From positions 434,001-498,000 of the forward strand of contig NZ_JAFDSS010000001.1 in assembly GCF_017831975.1 (NCBI RefSeq): a stretch of 64,000 bases of DNA, written 5' to 3'. A model generated the notes under the pieces. It worked only from the letters and a program-made list of their open reading frames with translations. It was not told where the DNA came from and did no database searches. Shown piece by piece: positions 16,684 through 24,633 of this stretch (its first letter is position 1; every line of letters starts with the position of its first letter). The DNA comes from Microbacterium terrae (GTDB lineage Bacteria; Actinomycetota; Actinomycetes; Actinomycetales; Microbacteriaceae). Both the position numbers and the translations under genes were made by a program.

Positions 16684-16721
16684 GAAGAAAGACCGCCCTC
16701 GGGCGGTCTTTCTTCGTTTTT
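16683..16721 (+). terminator. Rho-independent terminator after the tRNA fragment
   Basis: A perfect 16-base inverted repeat (CGAAGAAAGACCGCCC and its complement, 16683-16698 with 16701-16716) is followed by a T run. It directly follows the tRNA 3' end, so it is probably the chromosomal tRNA terminator that marks the junction of element and chromosome. Confidence 0.9.
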
Positions 16722-16813
16722 CGTCGCCAATACGACTGTGGTGTTCTCGCCTCGACGCTGGCAGGATGAGGTGTTGCTCACGCTCGTGGAGACCCGAGGT
16801 CACGGCTCGGATC

Positions 16814-17095
16814 ATGGGTAGCGAGTCTGCGACGCCGGCGGAGAAGACGGTGACTCGCGAGTTGGCACAGGCGAACATCGCGTTCGGCCTCAGCGGGCTG
16901 CTCGCTCTCATTCCACACTGGTGGCCGATCGCGGGCTTTGCTGGAGCGGCCTACCTGTGCTTCGCGTTCCTGGGTCATCTTCGCAACCCCGGGAAGAACG
17001 CTCAGGAGCAGTTCGCGCTCTGGACTGACGCAATCGTCGCGGTCGTCGTCCTCGTCACCAGCGTCTACGCCGTCGTCGCGCACGCCGCGCTATGA
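16814..17095 (+). CDS. Small two-pass membrane protein
   Basis: A 93-residue protein with hydrophobic segments at about residues 21-52 (one or two passes, FGLSGLLALIPHWWPIAGFA) and 71-91. The ATG at 16814 gives a polar N-terminus and was preferred over an upstream in-frame ATG; no strong ribosome site is seen for either. It is the first chromosomal gene beyond the element junction and is convergent with the SDR gene. Family not recognised. Confidence 0.55.
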   Translation: MGSESATPAEKTVTRELAQANIAFGLSGLLALIPHWWPIAGFAGAAYLCFAFLGHLRNPGKNAQEQFALWTDAIVAVVVLVTSVYAVVAHAAL

Positions 17096-17156
17096 AGGAC
17101 CGGTCTGCGGGCAGGGACTACCGTGGCGAACCGTTCCGGAGAGTGCACACGGCGAG

Positions 17157-17894
17157 CTATGCGGCGCCGCCGTTGACGTAGAGGATCTGGCCGTTGACCC
17201 AGCGCGCGGGTCCGGCGAGGAACGCGACGGCTTCGGCGATGTCGCCTGGCGTCCCGAGGCGGCCCATCGGGTTGGACGCGGCGATGCCATCGATCTGCTC
17301 CTGGCTCTTCCCCTCGAAGAACAACGGGGTGGCCGTGGGGCCCGGGGCGAGAGCATTGACGGTGATGTCTCGTCCGCGCAGCTCACGCGCGAGGATCAGT
17401 GTGATCGCCTCGACGGCACCCTTGGACGCCGCGTACGCGCCGTAACCGGGGATCTGCAGTCGAGTGACCGAGGTGGAGAAGTTCACGATCGCGCCGCCTG
17501 CGCGCATTCGCTGCGCGGCAAGCTGGTCGACAACGAACGTGCCCCGGACGTTGGTGCGCTGGACGCGATCGAAAGTGTCGAGTTCGACCTCCGCGATCGG
17601 TGCCAGAGGCATCACACCCGCCGTGTGCACGAGCACATCCACTCCACCGAATGCGCGCTGGCCTGCGTCGAACAGCTCGGCCATGTCGCGTTCGTCGGCG
17701 ACATCGCCCCCGACGGCGATTGCGCGGCCACCTGTTGCCTCGATGTCGCGGACCGTTTGCTGGGCGCGGTCCTGATTGGCTGAGTAGTGGACTACGACGG
17801 CGATCCCGTCCGCGGCAAGTCGCAGGGAGCAGTCGCGGCCGATCCCCCCGGAACCGCCTGTGACGATGGCAACCCGATCAGCAGTAGTGCTCAT
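17157..17894 (-). CDS. Short-chain dehydrogenase/reductase
   Basis: A 245-residue classical SDR: TGGSGGIG nucleotide motif at residues 12-19, NxxG region with a HTAGVM sequence near 90, catalytic YxxxK in YGAYAASK, and a C-terminal VNGQILYVNGG typical of FabG-like reductases. NAD(P)H-dependent oxidation or reduction of an unknown alcohol or ketone. The start at 17894 has AAGGAG upstream. It faces away from a TetR gene whose twin operators lie in the shared 87-bp gap, so the SDR is almost certainly its target. Confidence 0.9.
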   Translation of the reverse strand: MSTTADRVAIVTGGSGGIGRDCSLRLAADGIAVVVHYSANQDRAQQTVRDIEATGGRAIAVGGDVADERDMAELFDAGQRAFGGVDVLVHTAGVMPLAPIAEVELDTFDRVQRTNVRGTFVVDQLAAQRMRAGGAIVNFSTSVTRLQIPGYGAYAASKGAVEAITLILARELRGRDITVNALAPGPTATPLFFEGKSQEQIDGIAASNPMGRLGTPGDIAEAVAFLAGPARWVNGQILYVNGGAA

Positions 17895-17915
17895 ATGAAT
17901 CTCCTTCAACCCGAT

Positions 17916-17968
17916 ATGAACGTATCGTTCATAAAGAACGGTACCGCAATAATGGACCAATCGTTCAC
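17916..17968. promoter_or_regulatory. Twin TetR-type operators
   Basis: Bases 17916-17932 read ATGAACGTATCGTTCAT, a 7-bp inverted repeat around TAT. A diverged copy, ATGGACCAATCGTTCAC, lies at 17952-17968, same half-site spacing, 36 bp away centre to centre. They sit between the divergent SDR and TetR starts and would let one repressor control both. Confidence 0.75.
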
Positions 17969-17981
17969 AAAGGAGCCGAGC

Positions 17982-18572
17982 ATGACAGCACCGACACCGC
18001 GGTCCGGGAGAGGGCGCCGCCCCGCCGCCGAGGTTCGCACCGCTGTGGTGTCGACCTCGAGTCGGCTGCTCTTCGCTGAAGGGATCCGTGCGATCACGTT
18101 CGAACGGGTGGCCAAGGAGGCGGGAGTGAGCAAGACCACTCTGTACAAGTGGTGGGTGTCGCCAGGTGCACTCGCAGCCGAGGCGTACGTCGCACGTAGC
18201 GAGCCGCTGCTGAAGTTCCCTGACACCGGCGACCTCCACGCCGACCTCGTCGCACAGGTCACCGCATTCGCCGAACTGTTGACACAAGGCGGCGCCGGTG
18301 GTGTGATCCCACAGCTCATCGGATCCGCCCAGACGGATCCCGCTCTGGCCGAGGCGTGGACGCGCACCTACGCGCTTCCCCGCCGCGACCTCGCGCGCGA
18401 GCGACTCCGAGCAGCGCAGCACGTCGGGCAATTGAGCGAGCACGCAGACATCGACATCGTCATCGACCAGATCTGGGGCGCGTTCTACCACCGACTGCTC
18501 GTATTGCGAACCTCCATCCTCGATCTCGACATCGAGCGCCTCGTCACGACTGCGATCCGAGGCGCCGGATAG
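17982..18572 (+). CDS. TetR-family transcriptional regulator
   Basis: A 196-residue regulator with the TetR N-terminal helix-turn-helix (VAKEAGVSKTTLYKWW, about residues 41-56) and an all-helical ligand domain with a C-terminal TetR_C-like region. The start at 17982 has AAGGAG eight bases upstream. It is divergent from the SDR gene with two operators between them, so it probably represses both the SDR gene and itself, responding to the SDR substrate. The effector cannot be inferred. Confidence 0.9.
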   Translation: MTAPTPRSGRGRRPAAEVRTAVVSTSSRLLFAEGIRAITFERVAKEAGVSKTTLYKWWVSPGALAAEAYVARSEPLLKFPDTGDLHADLVAQVTAFAELLTQGGAGGVIPQLIGSAQTDPALAEAWTRTYALPRRDLARERLRAAQHVGQLSEHADIDIVIDQIWGAFYHRLLVLRTSILDLDIERLVTTAIRGAG

Positions 18573-18688
18573 CGGATAGTCCGCAAGGCGGGAGCGCATC
18601 CTCCGTCAATCGAGCATTGGCGGTTATCGGACGATCGCTGACGCACCGAACTGGGGCGTCGTCTCTCGGGGGTCAGCAGGATGTATGT

Positions 18689-19294
18689 ATGCGCATTGCA
18701 GACTTCCCGGTGCCCGATACTCCTGCTGCCCGCGGTGCTCTCGAGCTCGCCACGCAGTACCAGTCCGCAGCGATCACCGCTCACGCGCTGCGCTCCTGGC
18801 TCTGGGCAGAGGCCTTCGCGCACGTCGATGGCATCACGGACATCGACCACGAGCTGCTGTACGTGTCCGCCGTCCTGCACGACATCGGCACCGTGGCGGA
18901 GTTCGACAACCACAGGATCTCCTACGAACACGCCGGCGGGCACGTCGGTGTCGCGCTCACCGTGGGAGCAGGCTGGCCACGACGCCGGCGCGATCGGGTG
19001 CTGGAGGTGATCGTGCGTCACAACTGGCCGAGTGTCGACCGCGCGTTGGACGCCGAGGGCTACCTGCTCGAGATCGCCACGGGTCTGGACATCTCAGGCG
19101 CGAGGCCGAATGATCTTCCGGAGGACTTCCGGCGCGAGGTCCTCACCACCCACCCACGTGGGATGCTCGCCGCGGAGTTCGGCTCATGCGTGAGCGACCA
19201 GGCAGCGCGCAAACCCGATACGGCCGCGAGACGGCTCGTCGATGGCGGCATCATCGGCAAGCTTGCGGCCAACCCCCTCGAACGTCTCGGCTGA
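18689..19294 (+). CDS. HD-domain protein (cyanamide hydratase-like)
   Basis: A 201-residue HD protein. The metal ligands appear in SYEHAGGH and VLHDIGTV, the latter the HD pair, with an N-terminal histidine in AITAHALRSW; this arrangement resembles the cyanamide hydratase/uncharacterised HD group. The reaction is unknown. AGCAGG precedes the ATG at 18689. It lies alone between the TetR gene and the acyltransferase, and no partner suggests a substrate. Confidence 0.8.
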   Translation: MRIADFPVPDTPAARGALELATQYQSAAITAHALRSWLWAEAFAHVDGITDIDHELLYVSAVLHDIGTVAEFDNHRISYEHAGGHVGVALTVGAGWPRRRRDRVLEVIVRHNWPSVDRALDAEGYLLEIATGLDISGARPNDLPEDFRREVLTTHPRGMLAAEFGSCVSDQAARKPDTAARRLVDGGIIGKLAANPLERLG

Positions 19295-19428
19295 CTCCGA
19301 CTGGAGGGCGACTGCGCGGAATCTTCTCGCCTCGGGATCGCCCGTGATGTGCGCGGGTGAAGGATGCTGCTCGGCTACAGTTTCGGCAGAACAGGACGAG
19401 CTCCAGCCGAGCGAGAGGACACGGCGAG

Positions 19429-19536
19429 ATGCCGGAGTCGGACAGTGAGCTTGAGGCGCCGGCACGCAGAGACCTTCTCGCGCAGCCATGGTGGCCCCCG
19501 CCGCTCCTCGAACGGTCTCGTCGCGGTGTCGTCTGA
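19429..19536 (+). CDS. Possible 35-residue peptide before the acyltransferase gene
   Basis: An ATG at 19429 behind GAGAGGACACGGCGAG opens a 35-codon frame ending at TGA 19534-19536, 52 bp before the acyltransferase. The peptide is acidic then proline/tryptophan-rich (AQPWWPPPLL). A TACAGT hexamer at 19375-19380 could be the promoter -10. It could be a leader peptide or chance; nothing else is seen in the 294-bp gap. Confidence 0.25.
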   Translation: MPESDSELEAPARRDLLAQPWWPPPLLERSRRGVV

Positions 19537-19588
19537 TCGCGGTCATCTCCTCGACCGCCGCGCGTCGCCATCACGCGGGGGCGAGACA

Positions 19589-21535
19589 GTGACGCGTACC
19601 CGATATGCGGGTCTGGACGGCATCCGCGCTCTCGCGGTCGCGCTGGTGGTCGTGTACCACGCTGCGCCGCCGCTGGGCGTGCAGTCCGGATTCGTCGGCG
19701 TCGACGTGTTCTTCGTGCTGTCGGGATTCCTGATCACCTCTCTCCTGCTGGCTGAACGCGAAAGCACCGGCCGAATCGGACTGCGTGCGTTCTGGGCACG
19801 CCGGGCACGGCGTCTGCTGCCGGCACTCGTGGTGATGCTCACCGTCTGCGCGACGGCGGCGTGGGCGATCGACGACGAGCTGCTGTGGCGTGTGGGCGCA
19901 CAACTGGCGAGTGCGCTGACGTTCTCATACAACTGGGTCGCCATCGCGTCGAGTGCGAACTACTTCGATGAAGCAGCGTCGCCCCTCTTCCAGAACGTAT
20001 GGTCGCTCGCCGTGGAGGAGCAGTTCTACCTCGTCTGGCCGGTGCTCGTCGGCCTGCTCGCAGCCGTCTTCGCGACACGACCCGCACGGGTCGGGTTCGC
20101 GCTGATCCTCGCGGGAACGAGCGCGGCGTGGGCGACGCTCCTGATTCTGACGCGGGGCGACATCACGCGTGTCTACTTCGGCACCGATACGCACGGATTC
20201 GGCCTCCTGTTGGGGTGCGCACTCGCCTTCGGGCTTCAGGCGGTCTTCGAGCGACCCCCGTTGCCGTCGCCGTCGGCGTACCTGCTCGACGGGGGATGGC
20301 GTGTCCTTCCCTACCCGGTTGCGGTGTCGCCGAGGGCCCATCGTCCCGCGGTCGGCAACGCGATGGGCGTGGTCGGTCTCTTCGCACTGATCGGGGTGGT
20401 CGCGATCGCGATGTCGCCGCCGACCGACACGGCACTCACGTACCCCGGTCTGCTCCTGGTGACCTCGATCCTGACCGTCGCCGCGATAGCCGGAAGCGTA
20501 TGGCCGGGTTCCTGGCTGGGGCGGATCCTCGAGGTTCGCCCCGTGCGCTGGGTCGGGCAGCGGTCCTACGGCATCTACCTCTGGCATTGGCCCGTGCTGC
20601 TGCTCGTCGGTGCGGTGATCGGCGATGAATCCGGGTCGCCCACGGTGGCCGCCGCGGCCGTCGTGATCACGATCGGTGCCGCCGCGGCATCCTATCGATG
20701 GATCGAGACGCCCATCCGACGCGACGGATTCCGTCTCACGATGCGCCGGACCGCACAAGCGCTCGCCTCGGGCGCGCCCGTGCGCCGATGGCGGGCCGTC
20801 GGGGTGGTCGCCGCGGCGGCGCTCGTCGTCGCCGGCACCACTGCCGCTGTCGCGCAGGCTCCCGAACGAACGGATGCGGAGCGGTACGTTCAGGCGGGAC
20901 AGGATGCCGTTGCGGCAGCGTCCCCGTCACCGGGGGTCGCGGCGCCGTCCGCGCCGACGGACACGCCGGCACCGATTCTCGCGCCATCCGGACCCGCCCC
21001 GTCGCCGTCCCCGGTCGCCTCGCCTTCTGCTCCCGTGGCGCCGGTCATCACCGGTGATCAGGTCACTGCGGTCGGCGACTCCGTCATGCTGGCCTCGGCG
21101 CAGGCGCTGCTCAACCGATACCCCGGCATCCTGATCGATGCGCAGGTCTCGCGATCCGGGCGATCGGCGGCCGACGTGCTGCAGCAGCTCGCGGTGACCG
21201 GCCAGCTGCGCTCGTGCGTCGTCGTCGCACTGGGCACCAACGACTACTTCGGCCGTGGCACGCTCGACCGGGTCGTCGAGATCGTCGGGCCGGAGCGTCA
21301 TCTCATCCTCATCACGGCATTCGCGCCGAGATCCTGGATCGGCGGGGTCAACCACGACATCCGCGCCTTCGCCGCGGCGCATCCGGGCGTCGTGGTCGGC
21401 GCGTGGGACGAAGCGATCGCGACCCGGACCGAACTGCTGGCAGCCGACGGCATCCACCCGACCGCAGCGGGAGCCGAGGTGTTCGCCGATGTCATCGCCG
21501 ACGCCCTCGCCCGGGCGGCCTCCGCTGGGCCGTGA
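19589..21535 (+). CDS. Acyltransferase-3 / SGNH fusion, membrane O-acetyltransferase
   Basis: A 648-residue OafA-like protein. The N-terminal acyltransferase-3 domain (to about residue 390) starts YAGLDGIRALAV, has FVGVDVFFVLSGF and about ten membrane segments, with the catalytic-type His in VVYHAAPP. A Pro/Ala/Ser-rich linker (about 430-480) leads to an extracytoplasmic SGNH domain with GDSV, GTND and DGIHP blocks. It should transfer acyl groups, probably acetyl, to a cell-surface polysaccharide or peptidoglycan. GTG 19589 was chosen because the conserved domain begins four residues later; the longer frame is low-quality. Confidence 0.88.
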   Translation: MTRTRYAGLDGIRALAVALVVVYHAAPPLGVQSGFVGVDVFFVLSGFLITSLLLAERESTGRIGLRAFWARRARRLLPALVVMLTVCATAAWAIDDELLWRVGAQLASALTFSYNWVAIASSANYFDEAASPLFQNVWSLAVEEQFYLVWPVLVGLLAAVFATRPARVGFALILAGTSAAWATLLILTRGDITRVYFGTDTHGFGLLLGCALAFGLQAVFERPPLPSPSAYLLDGGWRVLPYPVAVSPRAHRPAVGNAMGVVGLFALIGVVAIAMSPPTDTALTYPGLLLVTSILTVAAIAGSVWPGSWLGRILEVRPVRWVGQRSYGIYLWHWPVLLLVGAVIGDESGSPTVAAAAVVITIGAAAASYRWIETPIRRDGFRLTMRRTAQALASGAPVRRWRAVGVVAAAALVVAGTTAAVAQAPERTDAERYVQAGQDAVAAASPSPGVAAPSAPTDTPAPILAPSGPAPSPSPVASPSAPVAPVITGDQVTAVGDSVMLASAQALLNRYPGILIDAQVSRSGRSAADVLQQLAVTGQLRSCVVVALGTNDYFGRGTLDRVVEIVGPERHLILITAFAPRSWIGGVNHDIRAFAAAHPGVVVGAWDEAIATRTELLAADGIHPTAAGAEVFADVIADALARAASAGP

Positions 21536-21580
21536 CGTTGCGACCGCCGAGCGTGCTCGGCGCCCGGCCTCGTCAGGCCA

Positions 21581-21727
21581 TCACGAACGAACCTCTGCCG
21601 AGGCCATGAGCCGCCCCGCATCGGCAGTGGCGTCACCGCGATCGAACTCCAGGCTTGGCAGCGGTGGGTGTTTCTCGATCCATGTTCTGAACCACTGCAG
21701 CTCTTCGGGGGATATCGTCTCCGTCAC
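21581..21727 (-). CDS. Small hypothetical protein next to the ars genes
   Basis: A 48-residue frame from GTG 21727, behind GAGGAG, to the TGA at 21581-21583. Its start overlaps the stop of the truncated aquaporin frame, as if formerly coupled. Composition (EELQWFRTWIEKHPPLP) is protein-like, but I do not recognise it. It may be a real small gene or the 3' scar of a deletion. Confidence 0.3.
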   Translation of the reverse strand: MTETISPEELQWFRTWIEKHPPLPSLEFDRGDATADAGRLMASAEVRS

Positions 21728-21843
21728 TCCGACTCTCCTCGAATGGGCTGAACACGAACGGCGAGGAGACCGGTGCCGAGAAACTCGGCCAGCGCCCGCC
21801 GCCAGAGCGGCTGCCTCGTGAGGGCGGGTGTGCCGCCGGTCAC
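21724..21843 (-). pseudogene. Aquaporin (MIP family) remnant
   Basis: From GTG 21843, overlapping the arsC stop, the translation PLWRRALAEFLGTGLLA is the start of a MIP-family channel (first membrane helix), but after that it switches to an unrelated short tail and stops at 21724. Aquaglyceroporins of the AqpS type often accompany arsC and let arsenite out. All but the first helix has been lost here, so no channel is made. Confidence 0.55.
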
Positions 21844-22250
21844 GCGGTCGGGGCGAGTTCGGTGATGAGGGCTTCTACGCGGGCGCGGATCTCGTCGCGG
21901 ATGCGGCGGACAGCCTCCGCGTTCTGCCCAGCGGGGTCGTCGAGCTGCCAGTCCTCGTAACGCTTGCCGGGGAAGATCGGGCAGGCGTCGCCACACCCCA
22001 TCGTGATCACGACGTCGGATTCCTTCACTGCGTCGACGGTGAGCAGTTTCGGGGTGTTGTTCGCGATGTCGATGCCTTCTTCGGCCATGGCGTCGACGGC
22101 GATCGGGTTGATCTGGTCTTTGGGTTCGGAGCCGGCGGAGAGCACATCGACGCGGTCACCGGCGAGGGCTTGCAGATAGCCGGCGGCCATCTGGGATCGA
22201 CCGGCATTGTGGACGCAGACGAACAGGACGGTCGGCTTGCTGTCGCTCAT
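21840..22250 (-). CDS. arsC: Arsenate reductase (low-molecular-weight phosphatase type)
   Basis: A 136-residue ArsC with the phosphatase P-loop CVHNAGRS (catalytic Cys12, Arg18) and two further cysteines in MGCGDACPIF, the resolving cysteines of the thioredoxin/mycothiol-coupled enzymes. It reduces arsenate to arsenite in the cytoplasm. It is the third gene of the arsO-arsN-arsC unit, its start lying within the end of the GNAT gene. The DWQLDDPAG segment near residue 100 is also typical. Regulation is expected through the ArsR operators 1.9 kb upstream. Confidence 0.92.
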   Translation of the reverse strand: MSDSKPTVLFVCVHNAGRSQMAAGYLQALAGDRVDVLSAGSEPKDQINPIAVDAMAEEGIDIANNTPKLLTVDAVKESDVVITMGCGDACPIFPGKRYEDWQLDDPAGQNAEAVRRIRDEIRARVEALITELAPTA

Positions 22251-22767
22251 GCGGGAGGCTCGTTTCCGTTCGGGTGGAACGTCGTTCGACGACGATGGTG
22301 TCGCGCCAGATGCCGGCGTGCGGGCCGAGCTGGGAGCGGGCGATGCGTTCCCGCCGGCCGACGATGCGGAATCCGGCGCGTTCGTGCAGGCGCAGGCTGG
22401 TGGTGTTCTCGGGGAAGATGCTGGACTGGATGGTCCAGTACCCGGCTTCCTCGGCGGCGTCGATGAACGCCTCGAGCAGCAGCCGGCCGACGCCCTTCCC
22501 GTGGTGGGCTGGGTGGATGTAGACGGAGTGCTCGATCACACCCCGGTAGACCGCGCGGGTCGAAACGGGGGAGGCGGCCGCCCAGCCGACGACGGCGCCG
22601 GTGTCGGCGACGGCGACGAGTCGGGCGTCGGGGATCTTGCCGGCGTCGAATTGCTCCCAGCTGGGCGTGGTGGTCTCGAAGGTGGCTTCACCGCCCGCGA
22701 TTCCGGCGGCGAAGATCGCCTCGATCTGCGGCCAGTCTGCCGCGGTCATCTCGCGGACCCGTGTCAT
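22156..22767 (-). CDS. GNAT acetyltransferase, ArsN/phosphinothricin-acetyltransferase-like
   Basis: A 203-residue GNAT protein of the PAT group: EHSVYIHPAHHGKGVGRLLL is the acetyl-CoA binding motif and NTTSLRLHERAGF the following conserved segment. In ars clusters such enzymes (ArsN) acetylate arsinothricin, an arsenic antibiotic; phosphinothricin is another possible substrate. The ATG at 22767 overlaps the stop of the flavoprotein gene. The normal family end is near residue 172; here the frame runs a further 30 arginine-rich residues into arsC, a 95-base overlap that may reflect a lost stop codon. Confidence 0.8.
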   Translation of the reverse strand: MTRVREMTAADWPQIEAIFAAGIAGGEATFETTTPSWEQFDAGKIPDARLVAVADTGAVVGWAAASPVSTRAVYRGVIEHSVYIHPAHHGKGVGRLLLEAFIDAAEEAGYWTIQSSIFPENTTSLRLHERAGFRIVGRRERIARSQLGPHAGIWRDTIVVERRSTRTETSLPHERQQADRPVRLRPQCRSIPDGRRLSASPRR

Positions 22768-24083
22768 GAGCAGCACGAGCTTTCACTGCCGGGGTCGGTG
22801 GAGCAGACCCCGGTGGCGGGCAGGGTGAGCTGCACGTCGACCGCGGCGCGCATGTCGCCGTCCAGCCAGGCGACCACGGAGCGCACCTGCTCGTAGCCGG
22901 TGGCCAGCAGGAAGGTCGGCGCCCGGCCGTACGACTTCATCCCGACCAGGAAGAATCCGGGCTCGGGGTGGCGGAGCTCGTCGAATCCGTGCGGGGCGAC
23001 GGTGCCGCAGGAGTGCAGATTCGGGTCGATCAGCGGCGCCAACCGGATGGGTGCTTCGACGATGTCGTCCAGCTGCAGCCGGACCTCTCGCAACATGGTC
23101 AGGTCAGGGCGGAACCCGGTCGCGCCCACCACCAGGTCGGTGTCGTGGGCGACCGCCTCGCCGCGCCGCGACCCGGCCAGGCGAAGGCCGGGGCCGTCGC
23201 GGTGGACGGCAGAGATCTCGAAGGAGTCGATCTTCTCGATCACCCCAGCGGCGACGAGCTGGTCGACACGGGATCCCAGCCGTGCCCGGCCGGCGAGCTC
23301 GTCGTCTGCCGACGACGAGACCCGGGCAGCGGAGGCGTTGCGGATCAGCCACGTGGCCCGGGTACCCGGCTCGCCCTGTGCCAGTTCCGCCAACCCGATC
23401 ACGGTGTTCGCGGCGGAGTGGCCAGCACCGACCACCGTGGTGTGTCGGCCCGCGAACCGCGCCCGGTCGGCGCCCAGCACGTCAGGCAGTGCATGGACCA
23501 CCAGGTCGGCGACGTCCGCCGCTCCGACCGGGTCCAGCCCGGACGAGGTCAACGGGTTCGGGGTGCGGTAGGTGCCGGACGCGTCGATCACCGCGCGCCC
23601 GGTCAGCTCCTCGACCCGCCCGGTGCCGGTCGTCAGGCGGATCAGGAAGGGGGTGGTGTCGCGGCCAGCGGTGCGGGTGCGGTCCATGCCCTCACGGGTC
23701 ACCGCGACCACTCTCGCGCCGTACCGGATCCGGGAGCGGAGCTGCTCGATCTCCGCCAGTGGCGCCAGATAGTCGTCGACGAGGTCCTGCCCGGTCGGGG
23801 CGCGACCCTCGTCGGCCGGCGCCGTCCAGCCCGCCGCCTCCAGCAGCCGCCGGGACGCGGGGTCGATCAGGTGCCGCCAGGGCGAGAACAGCCGAGTGTG
23901 CCCCCAGAGTCGGATGGCGGATGCCGGTCGGTCGCCGGCCTCCAGGACCGTGAAGTCGATACCGCGCTCGGCGAGGTTCGCCGCGGCCGCCAGCCCGACC
24001 GGGCCGGCGCCGATGATCAGCACCGGCAGCGTCGCCATCCGGTCGCTGGACGCAACGCGTGGTGTCAGGTCGATCAGAGTCAC
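22764..24083 (-). CDS. ArsO-like flavin-dependent monooxygenase
   Basis: A 439-residue FAD/NADPH oxidoreductase with two Rossmann motifs, IIGAGPVGLAAAANL near residue 24 and VVGAGHSAANTVI near 216, plus the GATGFRPD segment before the C-terminus, as in flavin monooxygenases found in ars operons. A terminal Cys-Cys-Ser could bind arsenic or be incidental. Starts at GTG 24083 behind GAGAGG and is first in the minus-strand ars unit, divergent from arsR. Its exact reaction, for example oxidation of an organoarsenical, is not established. Confidence 0.8.
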   Translation of the reverse strand: MTLIDLTPRVASSDRMATLPVLIIGAGPVGLAAAANLAERGIDFTVLEAGDRPASAIRLWGHTRLFSPWRHLIDPASRRLLEAAGWTAPADEGRAPTGQDLVDDYLAPLAEIEQLRSRIRYGARVVAVTREGMDRTRTAGRDTTPFLIRLTTGTGRVEELTGRAVIDASGTYRTPNPLTSSGLDPVGAADVADLVVHALPDVLGADRARFAGRHTTVVGAGHSAANTVIGLAELAQGEPGTRATWLIRNASAARVSSSADDELAGRARLGSRVDQLVAAGVIEKIDSFEISAVHRDGPGLRLAGSRRGEAVAHDTDLVVGATGFRPDLTMLREVRLQLDDIVEAPIRLAPLIDPNLHSCGTVAPHGFDELRHPEPGFFLVGMKSYGRAPTFLLATGYEQVRSVVAWLDGDMRAAVDVQLTLPATGVCSTDPGSESSCCS

Positions 24084-24101
24084 GGGAACCTCTCGCGAAA
24101 G

Positions 24102-24170
24102 ATATCGATGAACGTCGATGCCCAGTATGAGCGGCTCTATCGATGGCTGTCAATATCGATTAATGTCGAT
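24102..24170. promoter_or_regulatory. Twin ArsR operators
   Basis: ATATCGATGAACGTCGAT (24102-24119) and ATATCGATTAATGTCGAT (24153-24170) differ at two positions and share an imperfect ATCGAT/GTCGAT dyad; a partial third copy, CTATCGAT, is at 24137-24144. They lie in the 89-bp gap between arsO-like and arsR, the second ending two bases before the arsR ATG, so ArsR binding would block both promoters. Confidence 0.75.
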
Positions 24171-24172
24171 GC

Positions 24173-24529
24173 ATGGTCACGATGCTCGAGGTCACCGACA
24201 TCACCGCTTCCGTCGGCGAAGTGTGCTGCGCTCCGCTGATGAAAGAGCCCATCGGGCAGCAGGAAGCCGAGCATCTCGCCATCACGCTGAAGGCGCTCGC
24301 CGACCCGGCGCGGCTGCGGCTGCTGTCGATCGTCGCGTCCTCCGAGGGTCAGGAAGCATGCGTCTGCGACCTCATCGAACCCGTCGGCCTGTCCCAGCCG
24401 ACCGTGTCCCACCATCTCAAGGTGCTCACCGAAGCAGGGTTCCTCTCCCGCTCCAAGCGCGGCACCTGGGCCTACTACAAGCTCAAGCCCGAAGCGCTCA
24501 CCGGGGTCGCGGGCTTCCTCACGATCTGA
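24173..24529 (+). CDS. arsR: ArsR-family arsenic-responsive repressor
   Basis: A 118-residue winged-helix regulator: helix-turn-helix GLSQPTVSHHLKVL, preceded by EACVCDL, the classic arsenite-sensing cysteine pair, with two more cysteines in GEVCCAPL near residue 18. It should release DNA on As(III) binding. No ribosome site precedes either ATG (24173 or 24182), suggesting a leaderless transcript started inside the adjacent operator. It is divergent from the arsO-arsN-arsC unit and probably controls it. Confidence 0.92.
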   Translation: MVTMLEVTDITASVGEVCCAPLMKEPIGQQEAEHLAITLKALADPARLRLLSIVASSEGQEACVCDLIEPVGLSQPTVSHHLKVLTEAGFLSRSKRGTWAYYKLKPEALTGVAGFLTI

Positions 24530-24633
24530 ATCGCCCTGCCGTCGAGTTCGGCGCTGGCCTCGCCCTCGAGCAGCTCCGAGGAGACCGGAATCCGCCGACA
24601 GTACATGCGCGACGATGGCCCGGCATTCGTTCG

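Noticed and set aside
17157..18599. Very long version of the SDR gene (480 codons)
   Set aside because: The conserved SDR starts at 17894 with a good ribosome site; the extension is antisense to the TetR gene.
22156..22767. Dedicated phosphinothricin (herbicide) resistance gene
   Set aside because: The family match is real, but the ars cluster context makes an arsenic compound the more likely substrate.
24530..24633. Possible remnant of another ars gene behind arsR
   Set aside because: Three-frame translation shows no convincing similarity to ArsB, Acr3 or other ars proteins.
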